Source of the DNA: Candidatus Bacteroides intestinavium
GTDB lineage: Bacteria > Bacteroidota > Bacteroidia > Bacteroidales > Bacteroidaceae
NCBI GenBank assembly: GCA_019118325.1
Contig: DWZE01000085.1
Location: forward strand, 16,671-80,670
Length of the DNA stretch: 64,000 nucleotides
Direction: 5' to 3'
Made by a program: the position numbers and the translations under genes. The notes beneath the pieces were generated by a model that did not search any database, was not told the origin of the DNA, and worked only from the letters and a program-made list of their open reading frames with translations. This document shows positions 7,318 through 15,668 of the stretch, piece after piece; within the stretch, counting starts at the first letter, position 1, and every line of letters starts with the position of its first letter.

Positions 7318-8143
7318 GTTCCGTGGCTATCTCGCTCACCTCGGTCACGGCGTCCAGCCAGCCCTCCATGATGACGGCGGGCGAGTGGGTGGTGAGGATG
7401 AGCTGCAGGTTGGGGTTCAGTTGGCGTATCATGCCGATGAGCTTCTGCTGCCAGTCCACGTGGAGCGAGGCTTCCGGTTCGTCCATGAAGAGGACGCAGT
7501 GGCTGCCGTCGCGCACCAGCACCGTCAGCAGGATGACCAGCATCTGCTTCTCGCCGGACGAGAGTTTGTAGGGCGAGAGGCGTTCGCCCCCTTGCAGGAA
7601 GACGATGTCGTTGCTCCTGCGGTCAATCTTCTTGCCCGTATAGGCAAAGAGTCCGTCTATCAGGTCCTGGAACTTGCGCTTCGGTTCGGAGAGGGCGGGG
7701 GCCTGGGCGCGTTGTTCGTCCGTGCCGCTCAGGAGTTCGATCATCCGGTTGCCCACGTTGACCTGGTAGTCCAGGTAGCGGCGTTGCAGCAGGTAGAGTT
7801 GCCAGTCCAGTTCGGAGCGGACCTCGGGGTCGGCCATGCGGGCGGTGAAGTCGCCCGTCACCAGGGGGCGGTCGTAGCTGCGGATGACGTCGTAGGGGAT
7901 GAAGGTGGCGTCGGGGCGGTCGAAGAAGACGCGCACGCCGTTTTTCTCTTCGTTCTTCACCTGGCCCGTGGTCTGCTCCAGGTAGCCTACGGAGCGGTTC
8001 AGGATGGTGGTCTTGCCCACGCCGTTGATGCCCGCCAGGATGTTGACGTCCGGGCGGAGGTCCCAGGCGATGTCGTAGCGGTGCCACAGGCCGTGTATCT
8101 CGATGCGCCGGATATAGTTTGCGGGGATTTCCATGCTTGTCAT
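7295..8143 (-). CDS. AAA/ABC-type ATPase, likely partner of DUF4435 (OLD/PARIS-like)
   Basis: 282 residues. Walker A is GINGVGKTT (about 38-46), the ABC signature is KLSSGEKQM, Walker B is LFMDEPEASLH and the switch His is in TTHSPA. This is the SMC/OLD-like class (AAA_15/AAA_21) seen in OLD, Gabija and PARIS systems, not a transporter ATPase. The last residues (ELTPTGNP) are encoded in the strip that overlaps the plus-strand remnant, so the original C-terminus may have been altered. The start overlaps the meaB stop by 4 bp (ATGA), so it is translationally coupled to meaB. The defence role is inferred from the DUF4435 gene on the same strand 1.8 kb downstream. Confidence 0.82.
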   Translation of the reverse strand: MTSMEIPANYIRRIEIHGLWHRYDIAWDLRPDVNILAGINGVGKTTILNRSVGYLEQTTGQVKNEEKNGVRVFFDRPDATFIPYDVIRSYDRPLVTGDFTARMADPEVRSELDWQLYLLQRRYLDYQVNVGNRMIELLSGTDEQRAQAPALSEPKRKFQDLIDGLFAYTGKKIDRRSNDIVFLQGGERLSPYKLSSGEKQMLVILLTVLVRDGSHCVLFMDEPEASLHVDWQQKLIGMIRQLNPNLQLILTTHSPAVIMEGWLDAVTEVSEIATELTPTGNP

Positions 8144-9237
8144 TTTCTCAGTTCCTCAAAATACGTGTCCAGCAGCTGCTTGGCGGCGGTGAACGAGGTG
8201 AGGTCTCCTTGCAGGACGCGCGCCTCCTGCCGGCCCAGCAGGGCTTCGATGCGCGGGTGGTGGTAGAAGCTGTCGCGCAGGTGCTCGTTGATGGCTTCGT
8301 ACATCCAGTATTTGCTCTGTTCGTTGCGCCGGTAGTCGAAGTAGCCGTTGGCCTTCACAAAGTCGATGTATTCGTATATCATGTCCCATATCTCCTTGAC
8401 GCCCAGGTTGTAGAAGCCCGAGTAGGTCAGCACGCGGGGCGTCCATCCGCTCTCCGGGGCGGGGAAGAGGTGCAGGGCGTTGCGGAACTGGTTGGCGGCT
8501 AATTTCGCGCGCTCCAGGTTGTCCCCGTCGGCCTTGTTGATGACGATGCCGTCGGCCATCTCCATGATGCCGCGCTTGATGCCCTGCAGTTCGTCGCCCG
8601 TGCCCGCCAGCTGGATGAGCAGGAAGAAGTCCACCATACTGTGCACGGCCGTCTCGCTCTGTCCCACGCCCACGGTCTCCACGAAAATCTTGTCGAAGCC
8701 CGCGGCCTCGCACAGGACGATGGTTTCGCGCGTCTTGCGTGCCACGCCGCCCAGCGAGCCGGCCGAAGGGCTGGGGCGTATGAACGACCGTGGGTGTACG
8801 GCCAGCCGCTCCATGCGGGTCTTGTCGCCCAGGATGCTGCCCTTGCTGCGCTCGCTGCTGGGGTCGATGGCCAGGACGGCCAACTTGCCTCCATGCTGCT
8901 CCAGCACGTGCAGGCCGAAGGCGTCGATGCTGGTGCTTTTGCCCGCGCCGGGCACACCGCTGATGCCCACGCGGATGGAGGCGCCGGCGTAGGGCAGGCA
9001 TTTTTCTATCACTTCCTGGGCCACGGCCTGGTGTTCGGGGCGGATGCTCTCCACCAGCGTGACGGCCCGGCTGAGGATGGTGACGTCGCCCCGCACGATG
9101 CCGTCCACGTAGTCGGCCACGGAGAGTTCGCGTTTCTTGTGCCGGTGCTTCAGGTAAGGGTTGACGGAAGCCGGTTGTTCGATGCCGGCGTTGACGCTCA
9201 GGCCTTTGTAGGTGTCGTTGTTTTCGGGATGCTCCAT
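8140..9237 (-). CDS. meaB: methylmalonyl-CoA mutase-associated GTPase MeaB
   Basis: 365 residues of the MeaB/ArgK G3E GTPase family, which guards and reloads B12-dependent methylmalonyl-CoA mutase in the cytoplasm. Visible motifs are the P-loop GVPGAGKS, IDPSS, the Mg/switch segment VETVGVGQSE, and the base-specificity motif INKAD. The length is normal. The mutase subunits are not in the window. It is 3 bp downstream of the DUF1573 gene and overlaps the ATPase start by 4 bp. A B12 uptake locus begins 2 kb away on the other strand, which fits the cofactor requirement, but no shared regulation is visible. Confidence 0.93.
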   Translation of the reverse strand: MEHPENNDTYKGLSVNAGIEQPASVNPYLKHRHKKRELSVADYVDGIVRGDVTILSRAVTLVESIRPEHQAVAQEVIEKCLPYAGASIRVGISGVPGAGKSTSIDAFGLHVLEQHGGKLAVLAIDPSSERSKGSILGDKTRMERLAVHPRSFIRPSPSAGSLGGVARKTRETIVLCEAAGFDKIFVETVGVGQSETAVHSMVDFFLLIQLAGTGDELQGIKRGIMEMADGIVINKADGDNLERAKLAANQFRNALHLFPAPESGWTPRVLTYSGFYNLGVKEIWDMIYEYIDFVKANGYFDYRRNEQSKYWMYEAINEHLRDSFYHHPRIEALLGRQEARVLQGDLTSFTAAKQLLDTYFEELRK

Positions 9238-9240
9238 GGG

Positions 9241-10359
9241 TCAGTTGCGTGAGGATGAGGTATTTGTGTGATTAGTGTGGTTGGCCTTCCCGGCGGTGAT
9301 GTTGATTTCCACCTTCGGGTGTGCCGGGTCGTTGGTGATCATCAGCACGCGCAGGTGGCGCCGGTGCCGGCCGATGCCCCGGCGGGTGATGGTGATGCGC
9401 AGGCGGGTCGATTCGCCGGGTTGCAGGACGCTCTTTTTCAGGCGGACGCCCACGGCGGGGTGGAACACCTGCAACTGGCTGATGTGCAGGGGCGACCGTC
9501 CCGTGTTCGTCAGGGTCACGTCGGCCTTGGCCTTGCGTTTGTGGGCCAGAGCCTCGCTCAGGTCAATCCGATCCGTGGAGAGGCTGACGGAGGGTGCGTT
9601 GGCCCGCTCCGTGTCCGTCAGGCCGGAGAAGTCGGGCAGGATGATGGCGGAGAGGGGCAGTTCGTTCTCCTCGCCCACCTTGTCGCCCGTGAATCGCGAG
9701 AGGTAGACCGAGGTCTGCGTCAGGCCCAGGTCGGTCAGGCGCTCCGTGTCCAGCGTCAGGCGGATGACGCCTTTCTCGCCGGGCTGCAGGACGGCCGGTT
9801 GGGCCTGGGCGGAGAGGTAGGGGGGCAGGTGCATCAGCACCGGTTCGTAGGCCTGGGCGGAGAGGTTGGCCACGCCCAGTTGCAGGGTGGGGTGCTCGCC
9901 GTGGTGCGCGTCGGGAAAGTCCAGGGCGTCGCGGTCCAGGCGGATGTCTCCGATGAGGTAGGGGTGCGTCCGGCTGAAGTCCTTGATTTCGCGCACCACC
10001 TCGCCGCTCAGGCTGAGGTAGACCACGTGGGGCTCGGCGTTGGTGAGGACGGCCACCGACTTGTGGAAGTGTCCCAGTGCCTCGGCGTCGAACGTCACGC
10101 TGATGGTCCCCTTCCCGCCCGGTGCGATGGGGCTTTGCGTCCATTGGGCCACGGCGCAGGCGCAGTCCGGCTCCACCTCGCTCAGCACCAGCGGCCGGTC
10201 GCCCGTGTTGGTGATGGCGAACGATGCCGTGACGGGTTGCTTCCACTCTATCTGGCCGAAGCGGTGTTCCTCGGTGTTCGAGGTGAAGCGGGCTTGGGCG
10301 GCGATGTCCATCGCCCAGCAAGCTATTGCGTATAGGAGGATTACAAGTCTTTTCATCAT
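9241..10359 (-). CDS. secreted DUF1573 domain protein
   Basis: About 372 residues from MMKRLVILLYAI; the next codon (10356) is an alternative start. A cleavable signal ends near MDIAAQA. Two or three Ig-like DUF1573 repeats follow, recognisable from segments such as SFAITNTGDRPLVLSEVEPDCACAV and DVTLTNTGRSPLHISQLQV. DUF1573 proteins are exported in Bacteroidetes and have no defined role. It lies upstream of meaB with a 3-bp gap, so the two probably form one transcript with the ATPase. Confidence 0.85.
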   Translation of the reverse strand: MMKRLVILLYAIACWAMDIAAQARFTSNTEEHRFGQIEWKQPVTASFAITNTGDRPLVLSEVEPDCACAVAQWTQSPIAPGGKGTISVTFDAEALGHFHKSVAVLTNAEPHVVYLSLSGEVVREIKDFSRTHPYLIGDIRLDRDALDFPDAHHGEHPTLQLGVANLSAQAYEPVLMHLPPYLSAQAQPAVLQPGEKGVIRLTLDTERLTDLGLTQTSVYLSRFTGDKVGEENELPLSAIILPDFSGLTDTERANAPSVSLSTDRIDLSEALAHKRKAKADVTLTNTGRSPLHISQLQVFHPAVGVRLKKSVLQPGESTRLRITITRRGIGRHRRHLRVLMITNDPAHPKVEINITAGKANHTNHTNTSSSRN

Positions 10360-10594
10360 TCTGTGTGGGATTAGGGTGCACAAAGATAGTTTTTTTGGGC
10401 GAGACCGCCTAATTTATGCCCCGGTTAATGCGTCGTTCTTTTTTACTTTTGAGGGGAATTTGATTAGGGGGTGTGAGTATCAGTGCTTTGCGTGGTGCGT
10501 TTTTTATTCTTGCTGCTGATTTGCCAGACGAGGGTAGGTGGAAATCCGTTTTTCTAAATGCTCACAGAAAAACGTCCCCTTATCGCCCTTGTTT

Positions 10595-10626
10595 TTTGGC
10601 TGCGCCGAACATTTCCTTTACCTTTG
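10595..10626 (+). promoter_or_regulatory. orphan candidate promoter
   Basis: TTTG (10595-10598) and TACCTTTG (10619-10626) are separated by 20 bases on the plus strand. No coding region starts nearby; transcription from here would run into the inverted repeat and the GATATC array upstream of the B12 riboswitch. The gap 10360-11029 holds no gene that I can support. Confidence 0.4.
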
Positions 10627-10696
10627 TTGCGCCAAGGGCAAGACTGTGCGAAATATAGTGAGGATAGTGGCTTAAAAAAAGAGGGCGTAAAATTAG

Positions 10697-10983
10697 TTTA
10701 GGCGCGGATTACGCGGATTTCACGTATTCTATATAATACCCGTTGGCGGAATTAATTGGGGCATGAAAGCCTACGAGCGGGGATATCTCTGGGCCAGGGC
10801 GGAGATATCTGCGGACAAGGACGGAGATATCTGCGGACAAAAGCGGAGATATCTACCCACAAAGCCGCCCAAGGGACTGACAGATAAAGTGCATATTGTG
10901 GTCATACAACGGGTTATATAATCAATGAAATCAGGTTTTATAATGAAAGACAATCCGTGAAATCCGCGTAATCCGCGCCTAAA
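10697..10983. repeat. MITE-like element with 28-bp perfect inverted repeats
   Basis: The arm at 10697-10724 begins TTTAGGCGCGGATTACGCGG. Its exact reverse complement lies at 10956-10983. The enclosed 231 bp contain the GATATC array (copy B) and no gene. No target duplication is evident at the edges. The arm sequence is related to that of the 29-bp inverted repeat at 21174-21290. Confidence 0.7.
10782..10853. repeat. GATATC 22-bp-period array (copy B)
   Basis: Four GATATC cores start at 10782, 10804, 10826 and 10848, each exactly 22 bp from the last, with most units reading CGGAGATATCTGCGGACAA. The array lies between the divergent DUF1573 and btuB genes, upstream of the riboswitch promoter. 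Confidence 0.9.
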
Positions 10984-11029
10984 GACCCGGCATGTCGGAT
11001 GCCCGTCCCGCAAAAATCCGCCCCGCCCC

Positions 11030-11060
11030 TTGCACCATTCGCCGAAAAGCCTTACCTTTG
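11030..11060 (+). promoter_or_regulatory. promoter of the B12 uptake operon
   Basis: TTG (11030-11032) and TACCTTTG (11053-11060) are separated by 20 bases. Predicted transcription starts around 11067, just upstream of the cobalamin riboswitch core. Confidence 0.65.
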
Positions 11061-11069
11061 CCGCGTTTT

Positions 11070-11250
11070 GTTCCGCATCGGTCCGTCCGGGCCGTCGGAT
11101 GAAAAGGGAATCGGGTGAAAATCCCGGACAGTCCCGCTGCTGTGAGTTCCTGCCAAAGGGTGTGTCAAGAACACCTGCATGCCACTGTCCTGCCGCGAGC
11201 GGAGGATGGGAAGGCGACATACCTTGGGAGCGAGTCAGAAGACCTGCAAA
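11070..11250 (+). promoter_or_regulatory. cobalamin (adenosylcobalamin-class) riboswitch
   Basis: The conserved landmarks appear in order: AAAAGGGAA, GGTGAAAATCCCGGACAGTC, CCCGCTGCTGTGA, GCCACTGTCCTGCC, ATGGGAAGGCGACA and GAGTCAGAAGACCTGC. The element lies between a consensus promoter and the btuB start codon, about 90 bases downstream. Family knowledge says that bound cobalamin represses the downstream uptake genes. I do not see a clear terminator, so control may be translational. Confidence 0.93.
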
Positions 11251-11337
11251 ACAAAGTCGAAAAACCATCCGTTCGAGGAAAGCGGCTGGCAACACATTTT
11301 TTATATTATATCTAAGAAAACCGTCTTGGATTGGCTT

Positions 11338-13362
11338 ATGAAGAAAAGAACGTGGATGCGCCTGCCCGGCGTCGCCGCTCTCTTTTGCCTGGCAGCCGTT
11401 CCGTCCGTGGCCCAGGTGGTGGCGGGGGATTCGCTGGGGCAGGAAAGGGTGCACCGCCTGGACGAAGTCGTGGTCAGCGCGCCTTATGTGACCCGTCAGA
11501 CGACGGCCACCTCGCCCTTCCTGCAATTGTCCCGCGCGCAGTTCGAGCAGCAGGGGGTGACGGACATCGCCGATGCCCTGCGCCGCTTCTCGGGCGTGAA
11601 CGTCAAGGACTATGGGGGAGCCGGGGGCATGAAAACCGTGTCGGTGCGCAGCCTGGGCGCCCAGCATACGGCCGTGGCCTACGACGGTATTACGCTGGCC
11701 GACTGCCAGAGCGGGCAGATTGACTTCTCGCGCTTCTCGCTGGACAACGTGGCCGTCCTGTCGCTCGCGGTGGGCGACAACGACGACATCTTCCTGCCGG
11801 CACGCACCGTGGCCTCGGCGGCCTCCATCCGCCTGCAGACGCTCCGACCCGACTTCGCAGACCGGCCCTGGCACGTCCGGGCGGGGGTGCGCACGGGCTC
11901 CTTCGGGCTGGCCAACCCCTTTGCGCGCTACGACGGGCGGCTGGGCGACAAGGCGTCCGTGTCCCTCTCCGGCGACTTCATGCGGGCGGACAACCTCTAT
12001 CCCTTCACGCTGGTCAACGGGAAATACCGGACGGAGGAGCGCCGCCGGAACAACCGTATCGGGACCTGGCGCGGCGAGGGGAACCTCTATGCCCGCCCCA
12101 CGGCGCACTCCGAGCTCATCGGCAAGGTCTATTACTACGATTCCTTCCGCGAGCTGCCCGGCCCGGTGATTCTCTACAACAGCACGAGCGACGAGGAACT
12201 GACGGAACGGAACTTCTTCACGCAGCTGCATTTCCGCACGCACTGGGCGGAGCATTGGTCCCTGCAACTGAACGGCAAATTCAACTGGGCCTATTCGCAC
12301 TATCACGACCTGGGCGACGAATATCCCGGCGGGGCCCTGGACAACCGCTATTACCAGCGCGAATACTACGCCTCGGCCGCTGTGCTCTATACGCCGTGGG
12401 AGCATTGGGCTTTCGCCTATGCGGCCGACTATGCGTTCAATAACCTCACGTCGGACGCCACGTCGGGGGTCAAGCCTCGCCGGCACACCCTGCTACAGAC
12501 CCTCTCGGCCCGTTACCGCACGCCGCGCCTGACGCTGACCGCCCTGCTCCTGGGCTCCATTTACCAGAATAATGTCCGCGGGGAGGGAGAGGCCGCCCGC
12601 GATGCCCGTCGCCTGTCGCCCTCCGTGTCCGCGTCGTGGAAGCCCTGGGAGGCGGCCGATTTCCGCCTGCGGGCTTCGTACAAGGACATCTTCCGCGTGG
12701 CCACGTTCACCGAAAACTATTTCGACCGCTGGGGGAGCCGCGACGTGCGACCCGAGGTGGCCCGCCAGTTCAACGTGGGGCTGACCTACGGACGGGCCGG
12801 AGCCGGTTCCCTGGAGTCGCTCGCCCTCGCCCTGGACGGATATTACAATTACATTACAGATAAAATCGTGGCCATCCCCTACAACATGTTCTTCTGGACC
12901 ACGGTCAACCTGGGCCATGTGGACATCTGGGGGGCTGACCTGCACGCGGAGGCCGTCCTCCGCTTGGCGGAGCGGCACCGCCTGCCCCTCTCGCTGAACT
13001 ACACTTGGCAGCGGGCGGTGGACATGACCGACCCCACGTCGGTGTATTACAAAGACCAGATTCCCTATACGCCCGAACATTCCGGCGCCTGCTCCGTGGC
13101 GTGGGAGAACCCCTGGCTGAACGTCTCCTTCCACGTCACGGGCGTCAGCGAGCGGTATGCCTCGGTGCAGAACATCGCCTCCAACCGCCTGGACGGCTAT
13201 GCGGAGTGCGGCCTGGCCCTGTATCGGACGTTCCGGTGGAAAGGGGTGGGATTCTCTGTACGCGGCGATGTACAGAACCTGGGCAACAAGCAATATAGCA
13301 TTGTGAAGAGCTACCCCATGCCGGGCCGCTCGTACAGGCTGACTATTAGTATGAACCTTTAG
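11338..13362 (+). CDS. btuB: TonB-dependent vitamin B12 receptor BtuB
   Basis: 674 residues from the ATG at 11338. A signal peptide ends at about SVAQ, followed by a TonB-box-like segment (LDEVVVSAP), a plug domain (IADALRRFSGVNVKDYGG, SVRSLGAQHTAVAYDG) and a 22-strand barrel ending in an aromatic beta strand (RSYRLTISMNL). It imports corrinoids across the outer membrane using TonB energy. The assignment rests on the upstream cobalamin riboswitch and the BtuG-like gene 11 bp downstream, which is the established BtuBG pairing in Bacteroides. Confidence 0.92.
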   Translation: MKKRTWMRLPGVAALFCLAAVPSVAQVVAGDSLGQERVHRLDEVVVSAPYVTRQTTATSPFLQLSRAQFEQQGVTDIADALRRFSGVNVKDYGGAGGMKTVSVRSLGAQHTAVAYDGITLADCQSGQIDFSRFSLDNVAVLSLAVGDNDDIFLPARTVASAASIRLQTLRPDFADRPWHVRAGVRTGSFGLANPFARYDGRLGDKASVSLSGDFMRADNLYPFTLVNGKYRTEERRRNNRIGTWRGEGNLYARPTAHSELIGKVYYYDSFRELPGPVILYNSTSDEELTERNFFTQLHFRTHWAEHWSLQLNGKFNWAYSHYHDLGDEYPGGALDNRYYQREYYASAAVLYTPWEHWAFAYAADYAFNNLTSDATSGVKPRRHTLLQTLSARYRTPRLTLTALLLGSIYQNNVRGEGEAARDARRLSPSVSASWKPWEAADFRLRASYKDIFRVATFTENYFDRWGSRDVRPEVARQFNVGLTYGRAGAGSLESLALALDGYYNYITDKIVAIPYNMFFWTTVNLGHVDIWGADLHAEAVLRLAERHRLPLSLNYTWQRAVDMTDPTSVYYKDQIPYTPEHSGACSVAWENPWLNVSFHVTGVSERYASVQNIASNRLDGYAECGLALYRTFRWKGVGFSVRGDVQNLGNKQYSIVKSYPMPGRSYRLTISMNL

Positions 13363-13373
13363 CATAGAGAATT

Positions 13374-14516
13374 ATGAATTGGAAGAAACATCTGAAGTCC
13401 TTAGTCTGGGCATTCGCCATGCCCCTGTTTTTCATGGCTTGTGATGACAATGACAACAACGGTGGAAACAATGGCGAACAGCCGTTCCGCGCCGAGAGCG
13501 GCATTTATGTGTTTAATTCGGGCAATCAGGGCTCCGGCATCGAGGGGTCGTTGTCCTTTCTGGATCCTTCCGGGCGCGCGTTTAAGAATGAAGTGTTCAA
13601 GGAGGTCAACGGGCGCAGCCTGGGCTCTACGGTGCAGGACGGCGTCGTGCTGGGAGGCAGCCTGTACATAGCCGTTTCCGAATCGAACACCATCGAGGTG
13701 GTGGACAAGAACACGGTGGAGAGCCAGACGCAGATTTTGCCGGCCACCGGACAGGGTGAACAACCGCGCGACATCGTGACGGACGGAGAGTACGTGTACG
13801 TCTCCATGTACGACGGCCATGTGTCGCGCATCGACCCGGCCACGAACACCATCGACCGCACCGTCGAGGTGGGGCCCAATCCCGAAGAAATGGCCGTGCT
13901 GGACGCTTACCTCTACGTGGTCAACTCAGACGGCATGAACTATTCCAACGGCTACGTCAACGGCCGTAGCGTCTCCAAAATCCGCCTGGACGACTTCACG
14001 GAAGAAGAGCGGATAGCCGTGGGCGTGAACCCCACCAAGATTGTGGCGCATACGGCCTCCGCCAAGCTGTTCGTCATCTGCATGGGCGACTATACGGCGG
14101 CCAATCCCAACTCGCTTTGGACGATTGATGCCCATACGGGCGAAGCGACGGACCTGCAAGCATCGGCTTCCCTGATGTGCCTCTCCGGCCATACGCTCTA
14201 CACGATATACAACCAGTATGGAAGCCCCGAGGACAATCGCTACGTCTCCTACAACGCCACGGACAACAGCGTCCTGGACGAGGCCTTCATTCCTGTCATG
14301 ACGAGCGTCAACGGCTTTACATATAACGTGGTGGACAATCCCGCCGGCATCGTGGTCAATCCGGCCGACGGGCATATCTTCATCGTCTCCTATACCTCCG
14401 ACCCCGTCAATGCCTATGCCCTGCCCAGCTATGTCTATGAATACGATGCGCAGGGCGAGCTGCAATGCCGCTATGATGTCGGCGTGGGAGCCGTCAATAT
14501 GCTGGTCTTGGAATAA
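13374..14516 (+). CDS. btuG: surface B12-binding lipoprotein BtuG
   Basis: 380 residues. The lipoprotein signal has lipobox FFMAC; the Asp-rich tail after Cys (DDNDNN) is typical of surface-exposed Bacteroides lipoproteins. The remainder is a seven-bladed YVTN-like propeller (GIYVFNSGNQG, VYVSMYDGHVSRIDPATN, IVVNPADGHIFIVSY). BtuG forms a complex with BtuB on the cell surface and binds B12 with very high affinity. It lies between btuB and btuF and is controlled by the same riboswitch. Confidence 0.9.
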   Translation: MNWKKHLKSLVWAFAMPLFFMACDDNDNNGGNNGEQPFRAESGIYVFNSGNQGSGIEGSLSFLDPSGRAFKNEVFKEVNGRSLGSTVQDGVVLGGSLYIAVSESNTIEVVDKNTVESQTQILPATGQGEQPRDIVTDGEYVYVSMYDGHVSRIDPATNTIDRTVEVGPNPEEMAVLDAYLYVVNSDGMNYSNGYVNGRSVSKIRLDDFTEEERIAVGVNPTKIVAHTASAKLFVICMGDYTAANPNSLWTIDAHTGEATDLQASASLMCLSGHTLYTIYNQYGSPEDNRYVSYNATDNSVLDEAFIPVMTSVNGFTYNVVDNPAGIVVNPADGHIFIVSYTSDPVNAYALPSYVYEYDAQGELQCRYDVGVGAVNMLVLE

Positions 14517-14525
14517 ACACAGAGA

Positions 14526-15668
14526 ATGCGACATAGTTATTATTTATTTGTAATGGTAGTTTGGGCTTTGTTCTTCGTCGCTTGTGGCGGCAGGGGCAAG
14601 GCCTTTTTGCCTCCCGCCGGGGGCGACACCCTGGCGTTGCGCCGTGCCGGGAACCTGGTGATAGTGGATTATCCGGAGGGCTACTCCGTGGTCACGCTCC
14701 GCAATCCGTGGGACACGTTGCGGACGCTGCACACCTATGTGCTGGTGCCCAAGGACCGCCCCTTGCCGGACAGCCTGCCCGCGGGGACGCTGGTGCGGAC
14801 ACCCCTGGCCCGGTCGCTGGTCTATTCGTCCGTACATTGCGGGTTGCTGGCCGACCTGGGCGTGGCCGATGCCATCGGGGGCGTGTGCGACCTGCGCTAC
14901 ATCCGCTTGCCCCAGGTCGTCGACCGCCATGCGCGGGGCGAACTCGTGGATTGCGGCGTGGGAATGAACCCCGACATCGAGCGCGTCATCCAGTTGCATC
15001 CCGATGCCATCCTGCTCTCGCCCTTCCAGGACAACAACGGCTACGGGCGCATCGGCCGTCTGGGCATCCCCCTGGTGGAATGTGCCGATTATCTGGAGAC
15101 TTCCGCCCTGGGCCGTGCCGAGTGGATGCGCTTCTACGGCCGCCTCTACGGGGTGGGCGAACGGGCGGACAGCCTCTTTGCCGAGGTGGAGGAGCGTTAT
15201 GAGCGCCTGAAGTCGCGGGCGGCGCTTTCGTCCGTGTCCTTGTCCGTGTTCGGGGATATGATGTACGGGTCGGTGTGGTACGTGCCCGGAGGGCGCAGTC
15301 CCATGGGGCGGCTCTATGCCGATGCGTGCGGGCGCTATGTCTTTGCCGGCGATGCGACCAGCGGTTCCCGGCCGTTGAGCTTCGAGGCCGTGTTCGACCG
15401 GGCGCACGAGGCCGACGTCTGGCTCATCAAGTACAACCGCGAGCGCGACCTGACCTACGCCGACCTGCGAGCCGACCATGCCGGTTATGCGGAGTTCAAG
15501 GCGTTCAGGGAGCGTTGCATCTACGGATGTAACACGGCCCGCGTGGATTTCTACGAAGAAACGCCCTTCCATCCCGATTACCTCCTGTCCGACCTGATAC
15601 AGATTCTGCATCCGGAGTTGGGCGGTTTGGGCGGATTGCGTTACTTTTGCAAGCTGAAAGACGAATGA
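14526..15668 (+). CDS. btuF: ABC transporter substrate-binding lipoprotein, BtuF-like
   Basis: 380 residues. The lipobox is FFVAC. The type III periplasmic-binding fold (TroA/BtuF) is visible in RSLVYSSVHCGLLADLGVADAIGGV, NPDIERVIQLHPDAILLSPFQ and RPLSFEAVFDRAHEADVWLIKY. It should hand corrinoid to the inner membrane permease. Its stop overlaps the btuC start by 4 bp (ATGA), which supports translational coupling. Iron-siderophore binding proteins have the same fold; the operon points to B12. Confidence 0.9.
   Translation: MRHSYYLFVMVVWALFFVACGGRGKAFLPPAGGDTLALRRAGNLVIVDYPEGYSVVTLRNPWDTLRTLHTYVLVPKDRPLPDSLPAGTLVRTPLARSLVYSSVHCGLLADLGVADAIGGVCDLRYIRLPQVVDRHARGELVDCGVGMNPDIERVIQLHPDAILLSPFQDNNGYGRIGRLGIPLVECADYLETSALGRAEWMRFYGRLYGVGERADSLFAEVEERYERLKSRAALSSVSLSVFGDMMYGSVWYVPGGRSPMGRLYADACGRYVFAGDATSGSRPLSFEAVFDRAHEADVWLIKYNRERDLTYADLRADHAGYAEFKAFRERCIYGCNTARVDFYEETPFHPDYLLSDLIQILHPELGGLGGLRYFCKLKDE

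Noticed and set aside
7200..7571. Plus-strand 123-codon frame at the island boundary
   Set aside because: It runs antisense to the ATPase. The neighbouring frame at 7201-7317 explains the first part better as a gene remnant.
10771..12486. Minus-strand reading frame of 571 codons across the riboswitch and btuB
   Set aside because: It would read through a well-defined cobalamin riboswitch and the GATATC array; composition is typical of an antisense shadow.
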